Positions 34,642 through 42,967 of a stretch of DNA of 64,000 nt are shown here, one piece after another. The first letter of the stretch is position 1. Each line of letters begins with the position of its first letter. Position numbers and translations under genes: made by a program. The notes beneath the pieces are model-generated. The model did not search any database, was not told where the DNA came from, and saw only the letters and a list, made by a program, of their open reading frames with translations. This DNA is from Salinithrix halophila (lineage in GTDB: Bacteria > Bacillota > Bacilli > Thermoactinomycetales > DSM-45169): positions 186,001-250,000 of the forward strand of contig NZ_JBHSAP010000007.1 of NCBI RefSeq assembly GCF_042650125.1, given 5' to 3'.

Positions 34642-36326
34642 CGTGCTCCCCCCTGTTCCGCCGGTGTGACCCCTGCTGTCAGCATCCATTTACGGACTTG
34701 CCCCCTCTTGTTCAATCCCGCCGCTCCTTCCGGAAGGGGAACGCTTAACACCGCTCCTGCCACAGCCCCTTTCACAATCGGTTCTCCTCCTTCACTTACC
34801 CCTTGGATCGTCAACCTCCGCCGTCTCCGCTCCCAGTCGTCGATCGCCTCTCCCGTCCAGAAGCCGAACCCGCACCTCTTCGCCTCGCGGACGACCCTCC
34901 GAAGAGCGGATCGTACCTTTTCATCCCGATGGAGATGAATGGGATGAAAGAGGAAGTGGGCCACCCCTTGCACCTGTCCCACCCGGTCAAGGAACGGTTC
35001 GATAATGCTGCTGTCAGCCCATGAACCAAGGTCAAGATCCTGAGTGAGGAAGCCGATTTCCAATACATCCAGCCGCCGATTTCCTTCCTCGGCCCAAGAT
35101 AGGGGAAAGTAGGGTCGGCAGGTCCCGAAGAGAAAACCGACGTTTCCCCGCTTGCTGGGCCCCCGGGTCTGATCGCTCCGAATCCCCGCCCTCTCACACC
35201 AGGCAAACAACTCCGTCCACCCTTGAAAGCGGGTATAGTGATTTTTGTTGGAGACGACAGAGCTCGATCCAGCCACCTTTCTCAGCCAAGCCAGTTGGCG
35301 ATGGAATTCTCTTTCTTCCCACTCGCCCCCGTCCCGCTCATACGCATTAAAATGGAAGGCCACCTCATGACCCGCTTCCCTGATGCGGGAATAGAGCTTA
35401 GGGGAATACCCCGGTTCCATCATGCACCAGGTGGCAGATACGCCGCACTCGGCCAATAGATCCAGTGTGGTCTCTGCGTGCTCATCTTGATTGCCGTCGC
35501 TGTCCAGGGAAATCATGGCGACCCGGTTCGCTTTTTCAGGCCACGGATCGATCCGGGGCAGAGTCAGTCCCCGATCGAGAGCGGCTGTCGTCAAGGAGCG
35601 AATGATCTCCTCCCGCCACCAATCTCCATAAGGGATCGCAAAATATTTCTGGCCGGTGGGAGTGACAGCCCGGTCCCATTCCCAATCAAGGGCAAAACCG
35701 TCATCCGCTTTCAGGATACCGTCATCCAAGGCACCGGAACCATCGGGAGCCGGTTTCCCGTCCTTTCGGACGGGCCTCGCCCCTTGTTGCAATTGAAGAA
35801 TCGTGGAAGGAAGATCGACAGCCCAACGGGTGATCCCGCCCCTCCCAAAGGGGAGACGGACTACTGCTGAGCCTACCTTGGGCCCGTCGGGAACCCCGCT
35901 ATGAAGAGTTCCTCGCACTTCCGACAGCCTTGCCCTCAGGGGGATCCAAGGCACCGCCTCCAGGTAGCGGAGGAGGGGGTGATCCTCCTCGGGGAACCGG
36001 GTATAACCTGGACCCTCCACCTTGCCTTCCCTCACTCCCAGGCGAGTTCCCAACCCATCCAGGCCACCGAAAGCGATCACCTCCCCTCCCCGTTCTGCGA
36101 AGGAAAGAAGGATATCTTCCGACTCCTTTCCCTCTTGAGTCAATGCCGCCACACAGAGGTCAAAAGGCTCGCTAAAAAGCCCCTCCGGCCCATCCAACCA
36201 ACAAAAGGGAATGCCCGCATACTCCAGAATTTCACCGATGTACCGCTGAAAGGTGTTCTCCCCCCGTGCCCAACGCCTCTTTGCCACACGGACGTCAAAG
36301 AGGACGCCCACCCGGGCCATCCTCAT
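34638..36326 (-). CDS. Large protein with N-terminal GATase-like and central polysaccharide-deacetylase-like domains
   Basis: 562 aa, ATG overlapping the upstream stop (ATGA). N-terminal about 190 residues look like a class I glutamine-amidotransferase-like/ThuA-type fold (GVLFDVRVAKRRW, RGGEVIAFGGLDGLG) without a recognisable catalytic Cys. The centre (about 265-480) resembles a NodB/CE4 deacetylase: AMISLDSDGNQDEHAETTL has the Asp pair, and HEVAFHFNAY supplies His ligands. C-terminal about 80 residues unassigned. Cytoplasmic. In this cluster it could deacetylate an N-acetyl sugar after GH20 cleavage; inference only. Confidence 0.65.
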   Translation of the reverse strand: MRMARVGVLFDVRVAKRRWARGENTFQRYIGEILEYAGIPFCWLDGPEGLFSEPFDLCVAALTQEGKESEDILLSFAERGGEVIAFGGLDGLGTRLGVREGKVEGPGYTRFPEEDHPLLRYLEAVPWIPLRARLSEVRGTLHSGVPDGPKVGSAVVRLPFGRGGITRWAVDLPSTILQLQQGARPVRKDGKPAPDGSGALDDGILKADDGFALDWEWDRAVTPTGQKYFAIPYGDWWREEIIRSLTTAALDRGLTLPRIDPWPEKANRVAMISLDSDGNQDEHAETTLDLLAECGVSATWCMMEPGYSPKLYSRIREAGHEVAFHFNAYERDGGEWEEREFHRQLAWLRKVAGSSSVVSNKNHYTRFQGWTELFAWCERAGIRSDQTRGPSKRGNVGFLFGTCRPYFPLSWAEEGNRRLDVLEIGFLTQDLDLGSWADSSIIEPFLDRVGQVQGVAHFLFHPIHLHRDEKVRSALRRVVREAKRCGFGFWTGEAIDDWERRRRRLTIQGVSEGGEPIVKGAVAGAVLSVPLPEGAAGLNKRGQVRKWMLTAGVTPAEQGGAR

Positions 36327-37249
36327 GCCAAGCCCTCCTTCACCCTCTCCAAAGGAACGGGCGACCCTGTTTCCCGGCTCTCATTTGCTTTTTCGATGAA
36401 TTGCACGATTTCCAGTGTTTCCTGCAAGTCAACAGAAGGCGTTCCCGAGAGGAAGAATGGGATGACCCTTTCCATCAAACCTGCGTACCAGGGTTTCCTT
36501 CCTTCGGAGGCGTCCACCCAGCGGGATCCCTCCTTCCCATGGATCATGACACCGAAGTCCATGTTTCCCGTCCGGTTGCCCCGGATCGTCCCGAGCCGTC
36601 CATCCTTCCACTCTCCGACAACCAGTTCGTGCTCCTCTTGCCGGAATGCCGTTACCCGGGTGCATCCTTTTCCCATCACGGCATACAACATCTCTACCGT
36701 ATGAATCCCATACCAGAATAGACCTGGCTGGGTCAGCTCCAGATTGAGGGGGCCGTGACAATCAGCCCCCACCGGAATCCCCGATTGCCGGTCGCAGAGC
36801 GCATCCACGAGGGGTTCCGCCCAACGGAGACTGGAAGCGCTCATCAACGGAGTACCGCAACGAGCGGCCAGACGAGCCATCCCGAAGGCGTCTGTGACAG
36901 AAAGGGCAAAGGGTTTATCGATAAAGACGGGCTTACGGTAGGAAGCCAACTTTCGGAAAAGGGGAAAGTGAGCACGACCGTCGACAGCAGTCAGCAAGAT
37001 CGCATCCGCTTCCTCCGCCACCTCTTCACAGGAGGTCACCATACGAACGCCGAATTCCCGCGCCAATTGTTCGGTGTAGGGACCGACTCGGTCCCGGCTG
37101 AGCGGGAAATCCGGAGAACCGCCGGGGAAAGCTACCGTCACCTGCGCCCCCGGTACATGGAAGGGATCCCCAGCATCGTTAAGTAAGCGGGTGAAGGCAG
37201 GGCAATGGGAGGTGTCCAACCCGACCATTCCGATTTTTAACGGTTCCAT
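36323..37249 (-). CDS. Gfo/Idh/MocA-family oxidoreductase (first gene of the cluster)
   Basis: 308 aa from ATG 37249 with AAAGGGGTGG upstream; the frame continues 20 codons into the promoter. Rossmann start KIGMVGLDTSHCPAFTRLL, an unusual loop (GLDTSH) in place of GxGxxG, and FIDKPFALS in the place of EKP. Substrate-binding domain has GIHTVEMLYAVMG. Probably an NAD(P)-linked dehydrogenase on a sugar or inositol-like substrate. It starts the operon and is 186 bp from the divergent regulator. Confidence 0.82.
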   Translation of the reverse strand: MEPLKIGMVGLDTSHCPAFTRLLNDAGDPFHVPGAQVTVAFPGGSPDFPLSRDRVGPYTEQLAREFGVRMVTSCEEVAEEADAILLTAVDGRAHFPLFRKLASYRKPVFIDKPFALSVTDAFGMARLAARCGTPLMSASSLRWAEPLVDALCDRQSGIPVGADCHGPLNLELTQPGLFWYGIHTVEMLYAVMGKGCTRVTAFRQEEHELVVGEWKDGRLGTIRGNRTGNMDFGVMIHGKEGSRWVDASEGRKPWYAGLMERVIPFFLSGTPSVDLQETLEIVQFIEKANESRETGSPVPLERVKEGLA

Positions 37250-37307
37250 CGTGTCCACCCCTTTACAGAAAAATGAAAAAACCTTTACTTTTTCCAATTT
37301 TAAGGCC

Positions 37308-37354
37308 ATTATAAGAGTAACATCGTTATAAAGACAAGTCGCTTAACTGTCTTT
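37308..37354 (-). promoter_or_regulatory. Promoter and overlapping inverted-repeat operator of the sugar cluster
   Basis: Minus strand: -35 TTGTCT (37332-37337), 18-nt spacer, -10 TATAAT (37308-37313). An inverted repeat, AAAGACAAGT (37330-37339) and ACTGTCTTT (37346-37354), covers the -35 box. Position in the divergent region with the regulator fits an operator. Confidence 0.6.
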
Positions 37355-37435
37355 AAAGCCAAACTCGTCTCACCAACCTTGACACTCCTTGTACTCCACA
37401 AGGTCATAGCGACTAGGCAAAGAAGGAGGGATCGG

Positions 37436-38806
37436 ATGGCTGGAAAAATGGTTGTCTCGGGGGGAGGCGGGATTACAATCGGTGTTATCGGACCGTCTGT
37501 GCTGGTGAAACGGACAGAAGAGGCGCTAAAGTCTTTCCCCTCGTTCCTTCCTCGCTTGCGCATCTGCCGTGACGGGGAGGAAATCCTGGAGTTGGCAGTG
37601 GAGCTGATGCGGGAGTCCGAAGTTTTGTTGTTCTGTGACTATCGTTTATACAAACGGGTAAAGGAGAAGCTTCCCTTTTCCATACCTGTTCACTACGTTC
37701 CTCTGATGGGTACCGGCCTCTACCGTTCCCTTTCCCGGCTGAAGCACCGCTACGGATTGTATAGCCTTTCTGTTGATTCCGTTCCGGAAAGTTATGTGGA
37801 ACAGATGCTTCAGGAATTGGGGGAACGTCCCTCCGAAATCCGATACTTCCCCGGACCTCCCGAGGCGGATGTTGAAAATGTGGTCCATTTCCACAGGGAA
37901 AATCGGCAAAAAAACCGGGAAACCGTGGTCATGACCGGTATCCAAGAGGTGGCGGATGCCATAGAGAAAGAGGATATCCCCGGAGAATGGGTGACCCCGA
38001 CCCAACAAGATTTGATCGTCGCCCTGGAACGAGCCCTTCTTTCCACCGAAACCCGTCGTAACAAAGAATCCCAAATTGTGGTCGGCCTCATCCAGATCGA
38101 CGGGTATCGACGGTCCTTGGACCGGCTTTCCTCCGATCACGAAGCCCAACGCCTCCAATTGGATCTGCACCGGACCATCCTCGATTATGTCCAGCAATTG
38201 GACGGCCACCTTACCAGCCTCGGCGGCGGGGAATATCTTTTTTTCACTACTCGTGGCGTCTTTGAACGGGAAACGCGAGGATATAAATTTATCCCCCTCC
38301 TCCAGGATGCCCGAAAGTCTACCGGGTTGGGATTGAGCATCGGTATCGGCTTCGGTCGATCCGCCACGGATGCCGGTAGCCACGCCCGTCTCGCCCTGCG
38401 TCAATCGAAGGAATCCGGGGGTAATATCTGCTTCATCGTACGGGAGGATCGCAGCGTGATCGGCCCTGTTGCTATGACCCATCCCGTCATTTACGACTTG
38501 TCTGTCACCGATACGGCCCTGTTGCAGGAAGCGGAGAAAGCGGGAATGTCCGCCACCTATATGGGTAAACTGATCGCCCAAATTAATCGCTACGACAAGA
38601 CGGACTACACCGCTCACGAATTAGCCGCCATCCTAGGTATCACGATCCGCAGTGCCCATCGGATCCTCGTACAGTGGCTGGATGCCGCTCTAGTGGAAAT
38701 TGTCGGAGAAGAGAAGATTTCAACTAAAGGTCGCCCCCGCCAGATTTACCGGCTCACCTTCGTCGGCCAACCGGGAAGCCGACAGATAAACACCCGGCAA
38801 ACCTAA
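37436..38806 (+). CDS. Regulator with PrpR-N-like sensor, degenerate GGDEF-like domain and C-terminal winged helix
   Basis: 456 aa from ATG 37436 with AGAAGGAGGG upstream. Residues about 10-160 look like a PrpR/ PucR-type sensor (GVIGPSVLVKRTEEALKSF). Residues about 210-355 have a GGDEF-like/GTP-cyclohydrolase-III-like fold (VGLIQIDGYRRSLDRL, then SLGGGEYLFF where GGDEF would be, then GLGLSIGIGFG). The C-terminus (about 385-445) is a winged helix: AAILGITIRSAHRILVQWLD and KGRPRQIYRL. Divergent from the sugar operon, so probably its local regulator. The ligand could be a sugar or a nucleotide; a cyclic-di-GMP synthase activity is unlikely with GGGEY. Confidence 0.7.
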   Translation: MAGKMVVSGGGGITIGVIGPSVLVKRTEEALKSFPSFLPRLRICRDGEEILELAVELMRESEVLLFCDYRLYKRVKEKLPFSIPVHYVPLMGTGLYRSLSRLKHRYGLYSLSVDSVPESYVEQMLQELGERPSEIRYFPGPPEADVENVVHFHRENRQKNRETVVMTGIQEVADAIEKEDIPGEWVTPTQQDLIVALERALLSTETRRNKESQIVVGLIQIDGYRRSLDRLSSDHEAQRLQLDLHRTILDYVQQLDGHLTSLGGGEYLFFTTRGVFERETRGYKFIPLLQDARKSTGLGLSIGIGFGRSATDAGSHARLALRQSKESGGNICFIVREDRSVIGPVAMTHPVIYDLSVTDTALLQEAEKAGMSATYMGKLIAQINRYDKTDYTAHELAAILGITIRSAHRILVQWLDAALVEIVGEEKISTKGRPRQIYRLTFVGQPGSRQINTRQT

Positions 38807-38824
38807 TCTTTTTGGAAGTTAACG

Positions 38825-38858
38825 AGCCCCGAAGTCGACTGTTCCCGGCTTCGGGGCT
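38825..38858. terminator. Bidirectional hairpin between convergent genes
   Basis: 10-bp stem AGCCCCGAAG / CTTCGGGGCT with a 14-nt loop, between the regulator and the convergent enolase-superfamily gene. The T tracts are weak. Confidence 0.65.
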
Positions 38859-38874
38859 TGTTGATCCTCTCCTT

Positions 38875-40002
38875 TCATCCATCGTGGCTAACGCCTACCC
38901 GCCACCGCTTCAATTTCTCCTGATCTATCCGGCACCCGTGTCCAGGGCCATCAGGGAGAAGGACACGTCCCCCCTCCTCCACCCTTGGCCCATAGGCGAG
39001 GGGATCCTCCGCTAGAAAAAAAGGTCCGTTCAGGTCAACCGGGTCATGGATTTCCAAGTATTCGAACAGACAGGCGCTAGCTGTGAAAACAAGCCCAGAT
39101 TCAGTAAGCCCGCCACCGAGGAGGGAGAGACCGGCTTCCCGTGCGACCTCCCCACACAACCGAGCACCGCGCAGCCCGCCCATTTTGGTCAGCTTGATGA
39201 CGACGGAATCACACGCTTCCATTCGAATCGCCTGAATCAAATCCCCCGGCGTCCAGATGCTCTCGTCCAGAGCCACAGGAACAGTGGTTTTACGACGGAG
39301 AGCAGCATGACCGACCAGGTCATGGGCTGGCAGGGGCTGCTCGAAAACGTCCACCCCGAGGAGCTCCAGCTCCCGAGATAGGCTGACTGCCTGAGCCAGC
39401 GTATATCGTTGATTGGCATCCACTCGGAAAAAGAGCCCCGTTGTTTCCGACCGAACCGCTTCCAAAACGGCCAGATCCTGTCCAGGATCAAGGCCGATCT
39501 TCACATCTACACCCCGATATCCTTCTTCACGGGCCCGCCTGGCCTGTTCTGCCGCCGCCCCAGGATCGGAAGTGCTGATGAGGGCGGAGAGAGACACTTC
39601 CCCTCGGGGTGCGGAGTACCACAGTTCATGAAGACTTTGCTTGGTCCGTCGGCCAATCAGGTCATGAAGAGCGATGTCCACTGCTGCCTTGGCGATCGGC
39701 TGGCCGGAACGGATCTCCCCCTCCATCACCTGACAAGCGCCGATTAGATCTTCCGCCTCCCTCTCCTCCAGAAGTGGTGCAAAGTAATCCCGGATGGTCG
39801 ACACCACCGTCTCCAACGTTTCATAACTCCAGCGGGGGCTGGGCCGTGCTTCTCCCCACCCCTCCTCTCCGTTTTCATCCGTGATCCTCACATAGACATG
39901 GGGAGCCCCGGCATCTTTCTCCCCCACTTTCCCCCCGGAGATGGCGAAATCCCCCTTCATCGGCAAGCGGAGGGGAAACACCTCCACCTTGGCAATCCTC
40001 AC
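38875..40002 (-). CDS. Enolase-superfamily enzyme (muconate cycloisomerase / dipeptide epimerase-like)
   Basis: 375 aa. GTG 40002 chosen: GGGAGG is 8 nt upstream, whereas the in-frame TTG two codons earlier would touch it. Capping domain to about residue 125, then the barrel: GVDVKIGL (only the second Lys of KxK kept), metal ligands in FRVDANQ, VFEQPL and VALDES, and VIKLTKMGG with the second general base. This set marks the MLE subgroup, which includes muconate and chloromuconate cycloisomerases, N-succinylamino-acid racemases and L-Ala-D/L-Glu epimerases. The Lys-to-Asp replacement in KxK suggests a changed reaction. Substrate not assignable. Confidence 0.75.
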   Translation of the reverse strand: MRIAKVEVFPLRLPMKGDFAISGGKVGEKDAGAPHVYVRITDENGEEGWGEARPSPRWSYETLETVVSTIRDYFAPLLEEREAEDLIGACQVMEGEIRSGQPIAKAAVDIALHDLIGRRTKQSLHELWYSAPRGEVSLSALISTSDPGAAAEQARRAREEGYRGVDVKIGLDPGQDLAVLEAVRSETTGLFFRVDANQRYTLAQAVSLSRELELLGVDVFEQPLPAHDLVGHAALRRKTTVPVALDESIWTPGDLIQAIRMEACDSVVIKLTKMGGLRGARLCGEVAREAGLSLLGGGLTESGLVFTASACLFEYLEIHDPVDLNGPFFLAEDPLAYGPRVEEGGRVLLPDGPGHGCRIDQEKLKRWRVGVSHDG

Positions 40003-40177
40003 AGGCAAGTCCTCCCTTGTTTCATCCTTCGTTTTCCCTTCCGATTATAGGGGGGAACACGAAGGATGAATACGTCCCTCTTGCGACGAAAATAAGACCT
40101 CCTTCACTTTTCAAGGCTGTACGATAGGAAGGATAAACAGAAACCATTGAAAGCATGGAACATTTTTCGTGTGACAT

Positions 40178-40205
40178 TTGCCGTATGAAAACGTTATTAT
40201 AGAAT
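40178..40205 (+). promoter_or_regulatory. Candidate promoter of the AGCS symporter gene
   Basis: TTGCCG (40178-40183), 16-nt spacer, TAGAAT (40200-40205). Adequate but not strong. Confidence 0.45.
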
Positions 40206-40287
40206 AGTGATTTTATGTGCCTAAGAGAAAGGACGTAGGACCCTTCTCCTTTTTCCATCTTAGATGATTGACAGAAGAGGTGACCTT

Positions 40288-41724
40288 ATGGAAATTTTGC
40301 AAACGATTGTCGGCAACCTCAATGAGTTTCTCTGGACTTATGTCTTGATTATCCTGCTGATTGGCGCGGGACTCTATTTCACGATCCGAGCACGGTTTGT
40401 TCAGTTTCGTCTATTCCCGGAGATGGTTCGTCTCCTCGGGGAGGGAGCGACCGCTTCCAGGGATAAGAAAGGCGTCTCATCCTTCCAGGCGTTTTGTATC
40501 AGCACTGCCTCCCGTGTCGGAACGGGAAACTTGGCCGGTGTGGCGATAGCCATTTCCCTCGGTGGACCCGGTGCGGTCTTCTGGATGTGGCTGATTGCTC
40601 TGATCGGCGCCGGCTCTAGTTTTGTTGAGAGCACACTGGCCCAGATTTACAAAGTGAAAGACGGCGATACCTTCCGGGGCGGACCCGCCTATTATATGGA
40701 AAAAGCCCTTGGACAGCGCTGGATGGGGATCCTCTTTTCCATCCTGATTACCCTTTGCTTTGGGCTGGTCTTTAACTCGGTTCAATCCAACACGATCACC
40801 TTGGCGTTTCATAACGCATATGGATGGGACCGTGGAATCACGGGAATCGTCCTCGCCCTCGCTTTCGCTGTCATTATCTTCGGCGGGATTAAGCGGATCG
40901 CTCGCGCCGCTGAGATGATCGTACCGGTGATGGCCGTCGGCTACATCCTGGTGGCTCTGTATGTGATGACGAAGAATTTCGCCGCCATCCCCGGTGTCTT
41001 CAACCTAATCTTTACCGAAGCCTTCGGTACCAAAGCCCTTGTCGGCGGCGGTCTGGGCGCTGCGGTTATGCAAGGAATTAAGCGCGGTCTCTTCTCCAAC
41101 GAAGCCGGGATGGGGAGTGCCCCCAACGCAGCGGCCACTGCGGACGTGACCCACCCTGCCAAACAAGGACTGATCCAGACCCTGGGCGTTTTCACTGACA
41201 CGCTCCTGATCTGCAGCTGCACCGCCTTCATGATCCTTCTCTCCGGCCAATATACCGGCAGCGATGATGGGATCCAACTCACCCAAGCGGCTCTCAGCTT
41301 TCATGTAGGGGACTGGGCGACCAGCTTCGTCGCCGTGGCCATCCTGCTCTTCGCTTTCAGCTCCCTGATCGGGAATTACTACTACGGCGAAACCAACATT
41401 GAATTCATCAACAACCGCAGCAAAGGGGCGATCTTCATCTATCGGCTAGCGGTAGTGGGGATGGTGCTCTTCGGCGCCGTGGCCAAAATCCAGCTGGTTT
41501 GGGATCTGGCCGATCTGTTCATGGCTCTTATGGCCATCGTCAACATGGCCGCTATCCTCCTGCTGGGCCGAATTGCCTTCGCCGCTCTCAAGGATTACAT
41601 CGACCAGAAACGGGAAGGCAAGAACCCCGTCTTCTCCGCTTCCAGCATTCCCGGTTTGAAAAACGTGGAGTGCTGGGGAGACGACAATGAATCCGTCCGA
41701 GAAGCCCGCCGGGCCAACGGATAA
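40288..41724 (+). CDS. AGCS-family sodium:alanine/glutamine/glycine symporter (AlsT-like)
   Basis: 478 aa from ATG 40288 with AGAGGTGA 6 nt upstream; an in-frame ATG 24 bp earlier has no site. About 11 transmembrane helices. Family signatures: SRVGTGNLAGVAIAISLGGPGAVFWMW, FVESTLAQIYK, RGGPAYYMEKAL, and RGLFSNEAGMGSAPNAAA. It imports a small neutral amino acid with sodium. Monocistronic with its own promoter and terminator. Confidence 0.92.
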   Translation: MEILQTIVGNLNEFLWTYVLIILLIGAGLYFTIRARFVQFRLFPEMVRLLGEGATASRDKKGVSSFQAFCISTASRVGTGNLAGVAIAISLGGPGAVFWMWLIALIGAGSSFVESTLAQIYKVKDGDTFRGGPAYYMEKALGQRWMGILFSILITLCFGLVFNSVQSNTITLAFHNAYGWDRGITGIVLALAFAVIIFGGIKRIARAAEMIVPVMAVGYILVALYVMTKNFAAIPGVFNLIFTEAFGTKALVGGGLGAAVMQGIKRGLFSNEAGMGSAPNAAATADVTHPAKQGLIQTLGVFTDTLLICSCTAFMILLSGQYTGSDDGIQLTQAALSFHVGDWATSFVAVAILLFAFSSLIGNYYYGETNIEFINNRSKGAIFIYRLAVVGMVLFGAVAKIQLVWDLADLFMALMAIVNMAAILLLGRIAFAALKDYIDQKREGKNPVFSASSIPGLKNVECWGDDNESVREARRANG

Positions 41725-41756
41725 GATTCAAAAAGAAACATCCTCTCGGGCGTTTT

Positions 41757-41785
41757 AAGGCTGCTGACTTTGTCAGCAGCCTTTT
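41757..41785 (+). terminator. Terminator of the AGCS symporter gene
   Basis: GGCTGCTGA / TCAGCAGCC with a CTTTG loop and TTTT after it. Confidence 0.85.
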
Positions 41786-41817
41786 GATTCCTGTGTGGAA
41801 TGACCTTCAACCAAACA

Positions 41818-42111
41818 AAAGACACGCCCTTCGATGGCGTAGGGTATTGCCATACTCCGACGAGGGGTGTGGAGCCGGGTTTCCGACTCCGTGCCAGATG
41901 TTCCTCCCGCAGATGTAGAGGCTGTCCGCTCCGCTCCCTCCAGCCCCAACCAGCGGACAAAAGGGTAAAGCGAGTTGTCCGCTAAACGGTCGGTTCCTCC
42001 GGGAACTCCGCTGAGTGGTCGGTGCCAACAGGCGCTTCGCCGGAAACCGGCCCGCCTTTGTGAGTGGTAGAACTTTGTCATCAGTCTCGACACGCCAAAG
42101 GGCGTGTCTTT
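41818..42111. repeat. 294-bp hairpin-rich element with 14-bp terminal inverted repeats (possible MITE or structured RNA)
   Basis: Ends are perfect inverted repeats: AAAGACACGCCCTT (41818-41831) and its complement (42098-42111). Inside are AGCGGACAA / TTGTCCGCT (41952-41960, 41975-41983), GTTCC / GGAAC (41993-42006), GGCG / CGCC (42031-42041), CCGG-AAA-CCGG (42040-42050) and a GGAG / CTCC stem (about 41871-41890). No target-site duplication seen and no protein with a ribosome binding site. It fills the gap between the convergent AGCS and pdxK genes. Confidence 0.55.
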
Positions 42112-42112
42112 G

Positions 42113-42940
42113 TCAATGCCTTGGCGGCTCTGGTGATTCTCCTTCCCGACTCCACCGGGGCGCCGCCTGGTTAACAGAGCCTTGGCCGCCTAAGGGCCAG
42201 GCACGGCGGATAGCCTCGGTCACGAAGGTTTTCGCTCGCCGGACGGCTTCCTCCGCCGTTTTCCCTTTGGCCAGTTCTGCCGTGACCGCGGCGGAAAAGG
42301 TACAGCCCGCCCCATTGGTGTGAGGCGCTTCCACCCGCTTGGCTCGCAACCGGATGACAGTGCGGCCGTCGAAAAGGAGATCCTCCGCGTCCCCCTCGGG
42401 AAGCCGCCCCCCTTTGACCACGACACAACCGGGCCCCAATTGATGAATTCGCCGGGCGGCCTCCATCATCCCTTCTACATCCCGGATCGACTCCATTTCC
42501 GCGAGGGCGGCGGCCTCCGGCAGGTTGGGAGTGACGACCGTTGCTAGAGGCAACAATTCCTCTCGCATCGCATCCAGGGCATCCGGTTTCATTAAACGGC
42601 CACCGTTTTTGGTGATAATTACCGGGTCCACGACCAAATTGGGAAGAGCAAGCTCTTTCACCTTGCGGGCGACAAGGCGGACCAGTTCACCCGAGTAGAG
42701 CATACCCGTCTTCACGGAATCGACGCCGATCGAGGAAACAGCGGCATCCAACTGATCTTCCACAGTCTCAGGAGAGCCGGTATGGATCCCCCTTCGACCA
42801 TCCCCATGAAGGGTGACGATCGACGTAACCACCCCCATTCCGTAGACATCCAGCTCCTGAAAGGTCTTCAAATCCGCCTGTAGACCGGCCCCACCCCGGC
42901 TGTTGGAACCGGCGACGGAAAGCGCACGTCGGAGTTCCAT
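42113..42940 (-). CDS. pdxK: Pyridoxine/pyridoxal/hydroxymethylpyrimidine kinase (PdxK/ThiD family)
   Basis: 275 aa, ATG with GGGAG upstream. Ribokinase-like fold: AGSNSRGGAGLQADLKTFQE at the start, IGVDSVKTGML, VVDPVI, and the catalytic TNGAGCTFSAAVTAELAKG. These segments match B. subtilis PdxK (a vitamin B6 and HMP kinase) better than ThiD. Odd points: the usual AGSDSSGGAG is AGSNSRGGAG, and the normal T/P-H-G-A-G-C is TNGAGC. No thiamine genes are adjacent. Either B6 salvage or HMP phosphorylation is possible. Confidence 0.85.
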   Translation of the reverse strand: MELRRALSVAGSNSRGGAGLQADLKTFQELDVYGMGVVTSIVTLHGDGRRGIHTGSPETVEDQLDAAVSSIGVDSVKTGMLYSGELVRLVARKVKELALPNLVVDPVIITKNGGRLMKPDALDAMREELLPLATVVTPNLPEAAALAEMESIRDVEGMMEAARRIHQLGPGCVVVKGGRLPEGDAEDLLFDGRTVIRLRAKRVEAPHTNGAGCTFSAAVTAELAKGKTAEEAVRRAKTFVTEAIRRAWPLGGQGSVNQAAPRWSREGESPEPPRH

Positions 42941-42967
42941 ATCCTTTCTACTCCCCCTTCAAGGCTT

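Noticed and set aside
41773..42093. 106-codon minus-strand frame inside the 294-bp hairpin-rich element
   Set aside because: No ribosome binding site, composition unlike a protein, and it spans the inverted repeats; probably an artefact of the element.
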